From positions 1 through 24,582 of the forward strand of contig JAHEBR010000010.1 of NCBI GenBank assembly GCA_024642185.1: a stretch of 24,582 nucleotides of DNA. The letters are read 5' to 3'. Below, one piece after another: positions 10,007 to 17,026 of this stretch. Source of the DNA: Marivivens sp. GTDB lineage: Bacteria > Pseudomonadota > Alphaproteobacteria > Rhodobacterales > Rhodobacteraceae. The notes beneath the pieces are model-generated. The model worked only from the letters and a program-made list of their open reading frames with translations. It was not told the DNA's origin and did no database searches. A program made the translations under genes and the position numbers. Position 1 is the first letter of the stretch. The number at the start of each line of letters is the position of its first letter.

Positions 10007-10443
10007 CACTGGCCTCCTTCAGGAAAAGCAAATCGCGCCACTAGGCGGCGCCTCCAAGGCGGGCTGAGGCGGCTTTCGATCACGCCTAAGCCCGCTTGGG
10101 CATGAACAAAGGCAGGGAATGGCCCAGCGCCAACCAGGATCCCCAGATGTTTGGCCATCGCCCCCTCCCGCATCCGAAACAGGAGGACGTCGCCCTCCTC
10201 GGGGTCGCCAAGGGGCCGCGCGACAAGCTGCTCCTCAAGCGCCACCCGCAGCACCTCTCGCCGGGATGGCTCAGCCCAGTCCGGCGTATAGGCGGGAAGA
10301 TCGACCCCAAGGGGTCCAATGGTTTCCGCCCAGACGCCACGAACGAGGCCAAGACAATCGCAACCGGCCCCTTTGGCCGCGGCCCGATGCCTATAGGGCG
10401 TCCCGATCCAGCCACGCGCAGCGAGGGCGGCTCTTTCGCTCAC
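10006..10443 (-). CDS. GTA NlpC/P60 cell-wall peptidase (gp14)
   Basis: A 145-residue protein of the NlpC/P60 cysteine peptidase family, matching Rcc01697 of the R. capsulatus GTA. The nucleophile is C30 in GCDCLGLV, the general-base histidine is H99 in KHLGIL, and H114 is a candidate for the third position. It sits at the tail tip and probably cuts peptidoglycan of the recipient cell during DNA entry. The start is a GTG that overlaps the gp13 stop as GTGA, and its stop overlaps the gp15 start, so it is translationally coupled on both sides. Confidence 0.94.
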   Translation of the reverse strand: MSERAALAARGWIGTPYRHRAAAKGAGCDCLGLVRGVWAETIGPLGVDLPAYTPDWAEPSRREVLRVALEEQLVARPLGDPEEGDVLLFRMREGAMAKHLGILVGAGPFPAFVHAQAGLGVIESRLSPPWRRRLVARFAFPEGGQ

Positions 10444-11315
10444 CGGCGACTACCTCCGTCTCGCTCGCCTGTCGTGACGGGCGACGCCATCAACCAATCG
10501 TCGCCCGGAATGTCGGGAAAGCCGCGGTAATTCAGCTGGTTCGAGAACTTGAGACGGCAGGTCTCGAACCGCTTGTCGCAACCGGCAGTGAGGCGAATAC
10601 GATCCCCCACAGACGGGCGTGCGCCCAGCTCTTGCCAAAGAACAACCCTGCGCCGCGCGTGAGAGTCTCCCTCGTCGGACTGGATCATCCCCGAAAGGCC
10701 CGCCGCTGCCCCATCCAAAACGGTCAACACGCCCTGAGAGAACCACCCCTTCTCGGCATAACCCGGATCGTCGAAGGCCAAAGCCGCACCGTCGACCGAA
10801 AGGATATTGGCCTCGGCGATGAAGCCCGGCGTCTGCAAGTCGAAGCCGCAATCAACGTCTCCCAGGACGGCCGTGCAATTTGGTTGATAGGCTCGCCCAC
10901 GCGTCTGGTTGAGCGCTTCAGAAAGGCCCCGCAACTCGGCGTGAAACGCCCCCCCACCGCGCCGGATCTCGCCGATGGTGCCACGAAAGACGATCTGTCG
11001 TTCGGCGGGCACGCGCCAGTTCACGTGCCAGGCCGTTACCTCGGCCCCATCATACCGGCCGGCGAGGATGTCCACTTCCCGGATCGCTGCATCACTGAGC
11101 GCACCTATCGCCTCACCGTTATCGACCGACAGGCCAAGCGATGTCTCAATGGCCTGCGCGGTCATTCCGGCTTCGGCTCGAAAGTCGATACCGTCGAAGG
11201 TAACAGGCAGGTCGTGGTCGGTGAACCCAAGCGTCGTGCCATCCTTTCGCACCACCGCCCAGCAGCGGCAGACCGTGGTTGCTCCACTTGTCAAATGGTC
11301 CGCAAGGTCGCTCAT
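10440..11315 (-). CDS. GTA baseplate hub protein, DUF2163 (gp13)
   Basis: A 291-residue protein with an N-terminal DUF2163 domain and a C-terminal phage BR0599-type domain, corresponding to Rcc01696. Four cysteines in the C-terminal half, C147, C156, C246 and C253, lie in the family pattern (NCTAVLGDVDC and GCDKRFETC, followed by NYRGFP). They probably bind a metal or an iron-sulfur cluster, as I recall being reported for the R. capsulatus hub protein. It forms part of the baseplate between the distal tail ring and gp15. The start overlaps the gp12 stop (ATGA), and the stop overlaps the GTG of gp14. Confidence 0.94.
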   Translation of the reverse strand: MSDLADHLTSGATTVCRCWAVVRKDGTTLGFTDHDLPVTFDGIDFRAEAGMTAQAIETSLGLSVDNGEAIGALSDAAIREVDILAGRYDGAEVTAWHVNWRVPAERQIVFRGTIGEIRRGGGAFHAELRGLSEALNQTRGRAYQPNCTAVLGDVDCGFDLQTPGFIAEANILSVDGAALAFDDPGYAEKGWFSQGVLTVLDGAAAGLSGMIQSDEGDSHARRRVVLWQELGARPSVGDRIRLTAGCDKRFETCRLKFSNQLNYRGFPDIPGDDWLMASPVTTGERDGGSRR

Positions 11316-11944
11316 AGCCTGACCTCGATCACCGGGACGTCGGGCACCTCGCCTGCGTTGAAGCTGGCCATCGAGGTGCGGATCGCGTCAGTGGCGAAAC
11401 GCACAGGCACGTCAAATTCATAGCCGGCCCGGATCACCGCCTGAATGTCGGGTGGATGGACAAAGGTAACGATCCCCGTCGTGGTATCGAGTGTATAGTC
11501 CACCCCCTCCGCCTGCGGCTCTCCGCTGACCGTGATTTGCACGGTGCCCGCCACCGGCTTGCGGATCGGGCGCACATAGACGCTGTCTCCCGAGGCATAG
11601 CTTTTGACAAGCTGAAAGCTTGCCGTAGTTTCATCACCCGCGCCGATCACCTGATCCTCGCCCGTCACCTCGCCCGATGGCAGGCAGGATTTGAAATCCG
11701 ACCAATCCTTCCACCGGAAGGCGTGAAGCTGGCCCTCGCGCGCTTCGAAAAAAGCAACCAGCGTCGCCACATCGTCGAGCGACCGCAGCCCCATGCCGGC
11801 ATCATAGCGGCGGCGCGAATGGGCCCAGGGCGCGTTGCGTTCTTCATGGCCGCTCGCAAGCGTGACGATCTCGACCCGCCGCTCGGGGCCGCCAACGGCG
11901 CCAAGACTGAGCGAGGCCGGAAAGCGGATATCGTGAAAACTCAT
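11312..11944 (-). CDS. GTA distal tail protein, DUF2460 (gp12)
   Basis: A 210-residue DUF2460 protein, matching Rcc01695. The N-terminal half carries the family features FHDIRFPASLSLG and, further on, APWAHSRRRYDAG. The C-terminal half (FVHPPDIQAVIRAGYEFDVP) is also typical. In the GTA it makes the distal tail ring that links the tail tube to the baseplate hub. GGATAAGAG lies directly between the gp11 stop and this ATG. The stop overlaps the gp13 start (ATGA). The gene is intact and of normal length. Confidence 0.93.
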   Translation of the reverse strand: MSFHDIRFPASLSLGAVGGPERRVEIVTLASGHEERNAPWAHSRRRYDAGMGLRSLDDVATLVAFFEAREGQLHAFRWKDWSDFKSCLPSGEVTGEDQVIGAGDETTASFQLVKSYASGDSVYVRPIRKPVAGTVQITVSGEPQAEGVDYTLDTTTGIVTFVHPPDIQAVIRAGYEFDVPVRFATDAIRTSMASFNAGEVPDVPVIEVRL

Positions 11945-11953
11945 CTCTTATCC

Positions 11954-12607
11954 TCAGATATTGCGCTGTGCCCGACCCAAGGCACGCGTGACCTGCGCCG
12001 CGATCTGGCCGCGGCTGCGTTCAAAGCCCGCCACATCGGGCGTGGTGATATGCATGTGAACGGTGACCGACCCGCCGCCGCCCGCGCGCACGCCCAGCTT
12101 GCCATCCGCGCCGCGGGCCAAAGGCATGATCGCCTCAGGGCCCGCCTCGCCCATGAGCCCCATGCCGCCGCGCATCGGAAAGGCCACGGGGCCGGACAAG
12201 ACCCCGCCCTTGGCGAAGGGCATGACACGGCCCTGCGTGAAGGCCGCGCCGTCGGCATAGGGCATCATCCCCGAAACCGCGGCGTTGAGGCCTTGCGCCA
12301 AAAGCCCGCCGAAATGATCGGTCACCGGCTTTACCGCGGCTGAATAAACGGTGTTGAGCATGGATTTGCCCAGATCGCGCAACGTGTCGCTGAGCTTGGC
12401 CCCGTCGAACACCAACCCGTCGAGCGCCCGCCTCAGGCCGCTCGAGAAGCCGCGCTCGAGGTTGCCGAGATCGCGGGTCGTCTCCAGAAGACTGGATTGC
12501 AGCGACCGAAGCTGGCTGTCAAAAGCCGCCGTCATCGAGGCACTCTCGCCCAGCGCCTGATCAAGCGCATCCGCGCCAGATCCAAACGCCCCCAAACGAT
12601 CACTCAT
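11954..12607 (-). CDS. GTA tail tape measure protein (gp11)
   Basis: A 217-residue protein that matches the unusually short tape measure Rcc01694; the small size fits the short GTA tail. The N-terminal half is helical with a phage-tail minor-protein character (LRDLGKSMLNTVYSAAVKP). A Gly-rich segment follows (DGAAFTQGRVMPFAKGG), then GLMGEAGPEAIMPL, a motif shared by many tape measure proteins of siphophages. It fixes tail length during assembly and may leave with the DNA. The ATG lies within the last codons of gp10.1, an 8-base overlap. Confidence 0.93.
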   Translation of the reverse strand: MSDRLGAFGSGADALDQALGESASMTAAFDSQLRSLQSSLLETTRDLGNLERGFSSGLRRALDGLVFDGAKLSDTLRDLGKSMLNTVYSAAVKPVTDHFGGLLAQGLNAAVSGMMPYADGAAFTQGRVMPFAKGGVLSGPVAFPMRGGMGLMGEAGPEAIMPLARGADGKLGVRAGGGGSVTVHMHITTPDVAGFERSRGQIAAQVTRALGRAQRNI

Positions 12608-12800
12608 GGCCTGCTCCTTTCTGCGTATCAGGAAAATTTTTCATCAAGTCGCCCAAGCCCTGCCGCCCAAGGGGCTGCGCCCGGCCCGGCTCGCCCAGCA
12701 TCAGCATCAATTCGCCCGGGCTCAGCGCCCAGAATTCGGCCGGCCGCAGCCGCAAGTGGCCAAGGCCAAGCCGCAGGAGCGCGGGCCAGTCAAAGCCCAT
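12600..12800 (-). CDS. GTA small tail assembly protein (gp10.1, Rcc01693-like)
   Basis: A 66-residue protein placed exactly where R. capsulatus has the small gene rcc01693. It reads FDWPALLRLGLGHLRLRPAE and then WALSPGELMLML, a Trp/Leu-rich pattern typical of this family. The ATG overlaps the gp10 stop (TGATG); a GTG one codon upstream is also possible. It lies in the -1 frame relative to gp10, the arrangement of the G/T tail-assembly chaperone pair of lambda-like phages. It may therefore be made both alone and as a gp10 extension. The exact role is inferred from position. Confidence 0.88.
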   Translation of the reverse strand: MGFDWPALLRLGLGHLRLRPAEFWALSPGELMLMLGEPGRAQPLGRQGLGDLMKNFPDTQKGAGHE

Positions 12801-13117
12801 CACGCGCCGCCCGGGGCAAAGGCGCGCGCCAGCATTTGCGCCGCCGCCTGTGCTGCGCCGACCGGACCTCCGGCAATGTCGGCCGAGAGAAGATCCTCGG
12901 TCCGCCCGCGCCAGCCACCTCCGCGCAGCCCCGCCACGATAAGCGCCATCAGATCGCGCCCCGAATAGCGCCCCGCCTCGAAGCGGGCGATGAGATCGAC
13001 AAGCGAGCCCTCGCCCAATTCGGCCTCCAACTCGGCCAAAGCGCCAAGCGTGAGCTTGCAGGGATGGTCGACACCATCGATTGTGAGGCTGACTTCACCG
13101 GCGAAGGGGTTGGTCAT
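12800..13117 (-). CDS. GTA gp10 family protein, tail assembly chaperone-like
   Basis: A 105-residue protein matching the GTA_gp10 family (Rcc01692). An N-terminal strand region (GEVSLTIDGVDHPCKLTLGA) is followed by an acidic helix (LAELEAELG) and an Ala-rich C-terminus. Its place between the major tail protein and the tape measure is that of the tail assembly chaperones of siphophages, which hold the tape measure before tube polymerisation. The start overlaps the gp9 stop (TGATG). A CCCGGGC heptamer in the correct frame register lies seven bases before the stop codon. Confidence 0.93.
   Translation of the reverse strand: MTNPFAGEVSLTIDGVDHPCKLTLGALAELEAELGEGSLVDLIARFEAGRYSGRDLMALIVAGLRGGGWRGRTEDLLSADIAGGPVGAAQAAAQMLARAFAPGGA
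12809..12815 (-). other. Possible -1 frameshift heptamer CCCGGGC at the gp10/gp10.1 junction
   Basis: Read on the minus strand, the heptamer lies in the gp10 frame as C CCG GGC, the X XXY YYZ layout for -1 slippage. After slipping, reading continues through the gp10 stop directly into gp10.1. The GC-rich context makes a chance match quite possible, and the plain TGATG overlap can also explain expression of gp10.1. Confidence 0.3.
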
Positions 13118-13533
13118 CAGACAAAGGCCGTGAAGACCAGCGCCCCGGCCGACGCCAACGCCAGCTCATAAGTCGCCTCGCCGTTATAGGTTCCGGCATA
13201 TTCGATCGAGGTGACCTGAAACGGCCCCTCAACCCGGCCGAAATCGGGGATCACCACCTGGAAATCCGGCGTCTCGCCGTCAAAGAAGATCTGCCGGACG
13301 CGTTCATCGGTATTGGCGTCCTTGAACACGCCCGAACCCGAAAGCGAGGCCGACCGCACGCCCGCGCCGCCCAAAAGCTCGCGCCAGCCGCCCGTGCTTT
13401 CGAGGCTGGTGATGTCGATCGTCTCGGCATTGAACGAGACGCGCGTGGCCCGAAGGCCGGCGGCGGTCTCGAAAGAGCCGTCGCCAGTCATGTCGATCTT
13501 GATCAGAAGATCCTTGCCGTTTTGGGCAACCAT
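13117..13533 (-). CDS. GTA major tail protein (gp9)
   Basis: A 138-residue protein of the TP901-1/HK97-type major tail family, matching Rcc01691. It begins NGKDLLIKIDMTGDGSFET and has the typical segment RVSFNAETIDITSLESTGGW, followed by SLSGSGVF. It polymerises into the tail tube around the tape measure. CGAGG precedes the ATG at a spacing of about nine bases, and there is a 29-base gap after gp8, one of the few real gaps in the cluster. The stop overlaps the gp10 start. Confidence 0.94.
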   Translation of the reverse strand: MVAQNGKDLLIKIDMTGDGSFETAAGLRATRVSFNAETIDITSLESTGGWRELLGGAGVRSASLSGSGVFKDANTDERVRQIFFDGETPDFQVVIPDFGRVEGPFQVTSIEYAGTYNGEATYELALASAGALVFTAFV

Positions 13534-13562
13534 TGGAAATACCTCGCTTGTGGAGCCTTGGG

Positions 13563-13973
13563 TCAGTTGTCTTCAACGCGGGCGCGAAAGATCAGGTCGA
13601 TCTGGCGGGTGCCCGCCGATCCGACCCGCGCCGCAACCGCGCGATGGAAATTGAGCGCGACGAGATGGCCGCGCGAAAGGATCAGGGGCGCATCGACGAG
13701 CGCATCCGAGATGGCCGCCGCTGCGGCCTTGGCCGTGCTGAAACCGGCGCTGTCGGTCACGACCGAGATCATGAAGGCGTGCTCGGCCCCCGCGCCGGTG
13801 CCGTCCGACCGGTCCTGGACCTTCTCGGCGCCGAGGATGACGTAGAGCCCCGGCAGGGTTCCGGTGGGCAGCGCATCATAGATGTCCGACCCGACCAGCC
13901 CCGTGAGGGCAGAATCCGCCGAAAGCCTCTGAAAGACTGCGGCCTGAAGCGCGGCAGCGACACCATAGCTCAT
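13563..13973 (-). CDS. GTA tail terminator / tail completion protein, DUF3168 (gp8)
   Basis: A 136-residue DUF3168 protein, matching Rcc01690. It reads VAAALQAAVFQRLSADSALT near the N-terminus, then VGSDIYDALP, and further on VSVVTDS-like strands and HRAVAARVGSAGTRQIDL. The family caps the head-proximal end of the tail tube. The ATG at 13973 overlaps the gp7 stop as ATGA and was preferred to an in-frame ATG at 14027, which would add 18 residues lying over the gp7 coding sequence. No frame disruption is seen. Confidence 0.92.
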   Translation of the reverse strand: MSYGVAAALQAAVFQRLSADSALTGLVGSDIYDALPTGTLPGLYVILGAEKVQDRSDGTGAGAEHAFMISVVTDSAGFSTAKAAAAAISDALVDAPLILSRGHLVALNFHRAVAARVGSAGTRQIDLIFRARVEDN

Positions 13974-14305
13974 GGCGCGATCTCCTCTTCCAGCTGGCAC
14001 AAGAGATGCCGCGCGTCCGTGTCCCATTCAGCGACCGAAAGGATCGCATAGAGGCGGCTCCCTTCGCGCAACCGCTGCCCCGGCTTGGGCCGCGAGGGGC
14101 TTCCCTCAGGCGCGGCCCGCAGGATCGCCCGATAACCCGCCCGCGAGACAGAGCCTCCCGCCACCGCCGCCTCGCGGCCCGTCCGCGCCTCGAGCGATGC
14201 CCAAAGCGTGCCGAGCGCGGTCCAGACAGTCGTATAGCCACCCGCACCATCGGCGAGACGCTCTTCCGCCTCGAGAACCAGCTTGCGATTGAGCCGCGGC
14301 GTCAT
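13970..14305 (-). CDS. GTA head closure / head-tail adaptor protein (gp7)
   Basis: A 111-residue protein of the phage head-tail joining family (SPP1 gp16-like), matching Rcc01689. It begins TPRLNRKLVLEA, has TVWTALGTLWASLEARTGRE, a pattern common to this family, and ends in a strand-rich half with LYAILSVAEWDTDARHLLC. It sits below the connector and seals the filled head. The ATG overlaps the gp6 stop by 4 bases, and its stop overlaps the gp8 start. Confidence 0.92.
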   Translation of the reverse strand: MTPRLNRKLVLEAEERLADGAGGYTTVWTALGTLWASLEARTGREAAVAGGSVSRAGYRAILRAAPEGSPSRPKPGQRLREGSRLYAILSVAEWDTDARHLLCQLEEEIAP

Positions 14306-14901
14306 GCGCGCCCCCGACCGGCCGAAAGCCGGATCGTGCGGAAGCGTTCGATGAGCCCGGCCACGCTATTGGGAAGGCCGACTGGCCCCGAGGTATCGTG
14401 GCGGAACTCGTAATAATGCGAGGCCAACATCAGAACCGCCTGCGCCAGATCGGGCGGCAAATCGGCCCACTCCGGCCCGTAACCGGCCAGGAACCGCACC
14501 CGCGCCGACCCTGCCGTCGGAATGGAAGGGAGCAACAACCCCGCCCCGCGCAAGACGGGCGCCTGCATATCCGGCACCAGCCGGTAGCGCGTGGCCGCAA
14601 CGAGGCTCTCGGCACCATCGCGGCCAATGAGCACTAGGTCGACCAGCGCATTCACCGGCGCCACCGGCAGGGCCTCCGCCTCGCCATCCCGCCAGCCTGT
14701 GACGGTCCAGACGAAACTGCGCTCTATCAGGATCTTTCCGGTGCGCGCCTCGACCGCAGCCATCGCGGCCCGCAGATAGCTCGAGAGCAACCCGTCCTGC
14801 ACGTCTTCGTCGGCAAATCCCGAGCCAAGACGCAGGTGCTCTTTGAATTCGGCAAGCGGCAAGGCCGTATCGGGCACCCTGGTCTCTTCGACTAACATCA
14901 T
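14302..14901 (-). CDS. GTA head-tail connector protein (gp6)
   Basis: A 199-residue protein of the phage gp6-like head-tail connector family, matching Rcc01688. Segments typical of the family are EFKEHLRLGSGFADED, LLSSYLRAAMAAVEARTGK and, near the C-terminus, PPDLAQAVLMLASHYYEFR. It makes the ring under the portal. The tandem ATG-ATG at 14901 was chosen because GGAGA lies six bases upstream; an upstream in-frame ATG at 14931 has a poorer site. It follows a 149-base gap after the capsid gene that contains a stem-loop. Confidence 0.92.
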   Translation of the reverse strand: MMLVEETRVPDTALPLAEFKEHLRLGSGFADEDVQDGLLSSYLRAAMAAVEARTGKILIERSFVWTVTGWRDGEAEALPVAPVNALVDLVLIGRDGAESLVAATRYRLVPDMQAPVLRGAGLLLPSIPTAGSARVRFLAGYGPEWADLPPDLAQAVLMLASHYYEFRHDTSGPVGLPNSVAGLIERFRTIRLSAGRGRA

Positions 14902-15010
14902 GGAACGTCTCCGAATTTCGAAATCTCCCATCCTGCGCCGGACGCGCGCCCCAACGTCGCTCGGACGGAGGGAGCAGCTAGACGACGCCGGTTGTGGCGC
15001 GCGCCCGGAC

Positions 15011-15037
15011 GGGGGCGGTCAGGTCATGACCGCTCCC
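15011..15037 (-). promoter_or_regulatory. Stem-loop just after the major capsid gene
   Basis: On the minus-strand transcript, GGGAGCGGTCA, a 5-base loop, then TGACCGCCCCC form an 11-bp stem with one mismatch, 13 bases past the capsid stop. No U-run follows, so it is not a classical terminator. It could stabilise the 3' end of capsid mRNA or partly attenuate transcription into the connector gene. Confidence 0.5.
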
Positions 15038-15050
15038 TTCGGTCTCACCC

Positions 15051-16232
15051 TCAGGCGAGGCCGAACTTCAGGAGCTTGATGGCGCCGAAGTCGCTCACCG
15101 CGCCGCCCACACGCTTGGTCGCGTAGAAAAGGACGTGCGGCTTGGCCGAGAAGGGATCGCGCAGGATGCGCAAGTCCGAGCGGTCGGCAACGGTATAGCC
15201 CGCCTCGAAATCGCCAAAGGCGATCGGGGTCGTGTCGGCGCCGATATCGGGCATATCTTCGGCAATCAGCACCGGATAGCCCATGAGGCGCGCAGGCTCG
15301 CCCGCGGCAAGGCCGTCAGACCACAGGAAGCGGCCATCGGCGTCCTTGAGCTTGCGAATGGTGCCCGCGGTCTTCGAGTTCATCACGAAGGATGCGCCAG
15401 CGCGGTATTCGGCGCCCAGCGCATAGACCAGCTCGATCACCGGATCGCCGTCGACGATGGAACCGCTCGCACCTGTCACCACATAGCCGATATTGCCCCA
15501 GGCCCAGACATCATTGTCGACCTTGGGATAGCTGAGGAAGCCCTTGGGCTTGTCGACGCCATCGCCGCTGACGAAAGAGGCCGCTTCCGAACGGGCAAAC
15601 TTGGCGGCGATACGGGCCGCAAGCCAGCCTTCGATATCGAAGGCGGAATCGTCGAGAAGGCGCTGGGTCGCCTTCGGCATCGCCGAAAGCTCGTGCAGCG
15701 GGATGGTGATACGGTCGATCTGCGGGGTATCGGTCTCGGCCGACGCGCCGGCTTCCGAAGCCCAGCCCGCGCCCATCTCGGTATGATCAATCAGAACATC
15801 AAAGGAGGCGGCATCAACCGTGACCACGTTGGCGATCGCGCGGACCGAAGAGTTCGAGCGCAGGACGCTCTTGATTGTGTCGGCGGTCTGCGGGTCGATC
15901 AGATAGCCACCCTCGGCCGAAACCGAAGACGACATCGCCTTGCCCTCGAGCGAGAGGCCGCGCAGCGCATCATCATCGCCCGAGCGCAGATACGCAGCAA
16001 AGGCCTTCTGATGCGGAGCCTCAGTCTCCGCCGCGGTCGAAAGCATCGGGCGGGCAAGCCCCGCCGATTTCCGGTCCAGTTTGTTCATGCGTTCTTCCTG
16101 TCTTTGAAGTTTGGCATCAATGCCGGTTGAGAAGGATTTGAATTCGTTCACGAAATCGCCCATAGCCGATTTCAGGTCTTCCGCCGGAGACAGATCTTCC
16201 CCGGCCCGTGCCGCAGCATCGGGTTTGCTCAT
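15051..16232 (-). CDS. GTA major capsid protein, HK97 fold (gp5)
   Basis: A 393-residue HK97-family major capsid protein, matching Rcc01687. A charged coiled-coil delta domain (about 15-60), expected to be removed by the prohead protease, precedes the shell domain. Family landmarks are the SVSAEGGYLIDP segment, TPQIDRITIPLHELSAMPKA (an E-loop/P-domain region), the SFVSGDGVDKPKGFL loop and the C-terminal VADRSDLRILRDPFSA. GGAAAGGA lies before the ATG, a strong site that fits a high-copy structural protein. A stem-loop follows its stop. The gene is intact and close to the R. capsulatus length. Confidence 0.97.
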   Translation of the reverse strand: MSKPDAAARAGEDLSPAEDLKSAMGDFVNEFKSFSTGIDAKLQRQEERMNKLDRKSAGLARPMLSTAAETEAPHQKAFAAYLRSGDDDALRGLSLEGKAMSSSVSAEGGYLIDPQTADTIKSVLRSNSSVRAIANVVTVDAASFDVLIDHTEMGAGWASEAGASAETDTPQIDRITIPLHELSAMPKATQRLLDDSAFDIEGWLAARIAAKFARSEAASFVSGDGVDKPKGFLSYPKVDNDVWAWGNIGYVVTGASGSIVDGDPVIELVYALGAEYRAGASFVMNSKTAGTIRKLKDADGRFLWSDGLAAGEPARLMGYPVLIAEDMPDIGADTTPIAFGDFEAGYTVADRSDLRILRDPFSAKPHVLFYATKRVGGAVSDFGAIKLLKFGLA

Positions 16233-16261
16233 AGTCAGTCCTTTCCTGTGTTGCCCGGAGG

Positions 16262-16816
16262 TCAGCCGTCCGGTGTCATGAGGCCGCGCACACTGCGGAA
16301 CGCGCCCGCCATCTCGCGCAAGAGCGCCGCATCGGGGCTATCCCCCTTCGCCGCCACACGCGCCTCCGGAAGCATGGGGAATGTCACCAGCGAGATTTCC
16401 CAAAGCTCCAGTTCCATAAGCCGGCGCTTGCCAGAGGCATCCTTATGCGCCCGCACTGTGCGATAGCCGATCGACAGCCCGTCGATGGCGCCCACGCCCA
16501 AAAGCGCCGCCGCCTCACGGCCACGCGTCACGTCGGTCAGGATCCGCCCCTTGACCCAAAGGCCGCGCGCATCTTCACGCACCTCTTCCCAGACCCCGAT
16601 CGGCTGGGCCGGATCGTGTTGCCACAGCATCTTCACGCTGCCGCCGCGCGCCGCGATCTTGGCAAGCGAGGCGCGATAGGCCCCCGCCTCGACCACATCG
16701 CCGCCCTGATCAGGCTGGCCGAAAAGCGAAGCATAGCCGCTCACCTCATGCCCCTCGCTGATCGACAGGGCCGCGCCTTTCGCTTCGGGCGCGCAGAATT
16801 TCGTCTCAAGGTTCAT
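16262..16816 (-). CDS. GTA prohead protease, HK97 family (gp4)
   Basis: A 184-residue serine protease of the HK97/herpesvirus assemblin type, matching Rcc01686. It starts with the usual strand region (VSGYASLFGQPDQGGDVVEAG). The catalytic histidine is H67 in LWQHDP and the serine is S115 in GLSIGY. ELELWEISLVTFPMLPEA, the typical closing motif, follows. It cleaves the delta domain of the capsid protein during maturation. The ATG lies three bases after the stop of the small membrane-protein gene. Confidence 0.95.
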   Translation of the reverse strand: MNLETKFCAPEAKGAALSISEGHEVSGYASLFGQPDQGGDVVEAGAYRASLAKIAARGGSVKMLWQHDPAQPIGVWEEVREDARGLWVKGRILTDVTRGREAAALLGVGAIDGLSIGYRTVRAHKDASGKRRLMELELWEISLVTFPMLPEARVAAKGDSPDAALLREMAGAFRSVRGLMTPDG

Positions 16817-16819
16817 GTC

Positions 16820-17026
16820 TCAGTTCCCCATCACCAGCGCCCGCACGACCTCGAAGGCCACAAGCGCAAAGGCCGCACAGACGATCAGCCAGACCTGACG
16901 TTCAAGCCGGCCCACCACAAACTCGATCCGCCCCAGACGCAGATCGACCTGCGCGAACCAGAAATCATTCGCCGCACCGGCCTCGCGCCGGGGGCGGCCC
17001 TCCATGTCCACCACGTCAGCCTTCAT
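16820..17026 (-). CDS. GTA head formation protein with one membrane segment (gp3.5, Rcc01685-like)
   Basis: A 68-residue protein at the position of R. capsulatus rcc01685. The N-terminal half is charged (KADVVDMEGRPRREAGA), followed by an amphipathic stretch (DLRLGRIEFVVGRLERQ) and one hydrophobic segment (about 46-66). The ATG at 17026 has GGGAGG upstream and overlaps the portal gene by 11 bases; an in-frame upstream start at 17074 would add residues lying over the portal frame. The GTA family protein is described as needed for head formation, but the molecular role is not clear from the sequence. Confidence 0.85.
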   Translation of the reverse strand: MKADVVDMEGRPRREAGAANDFWFAQVDLRLGRIEFVVGRLERQVWLIVCAAFALVAFEVVRALVMGN

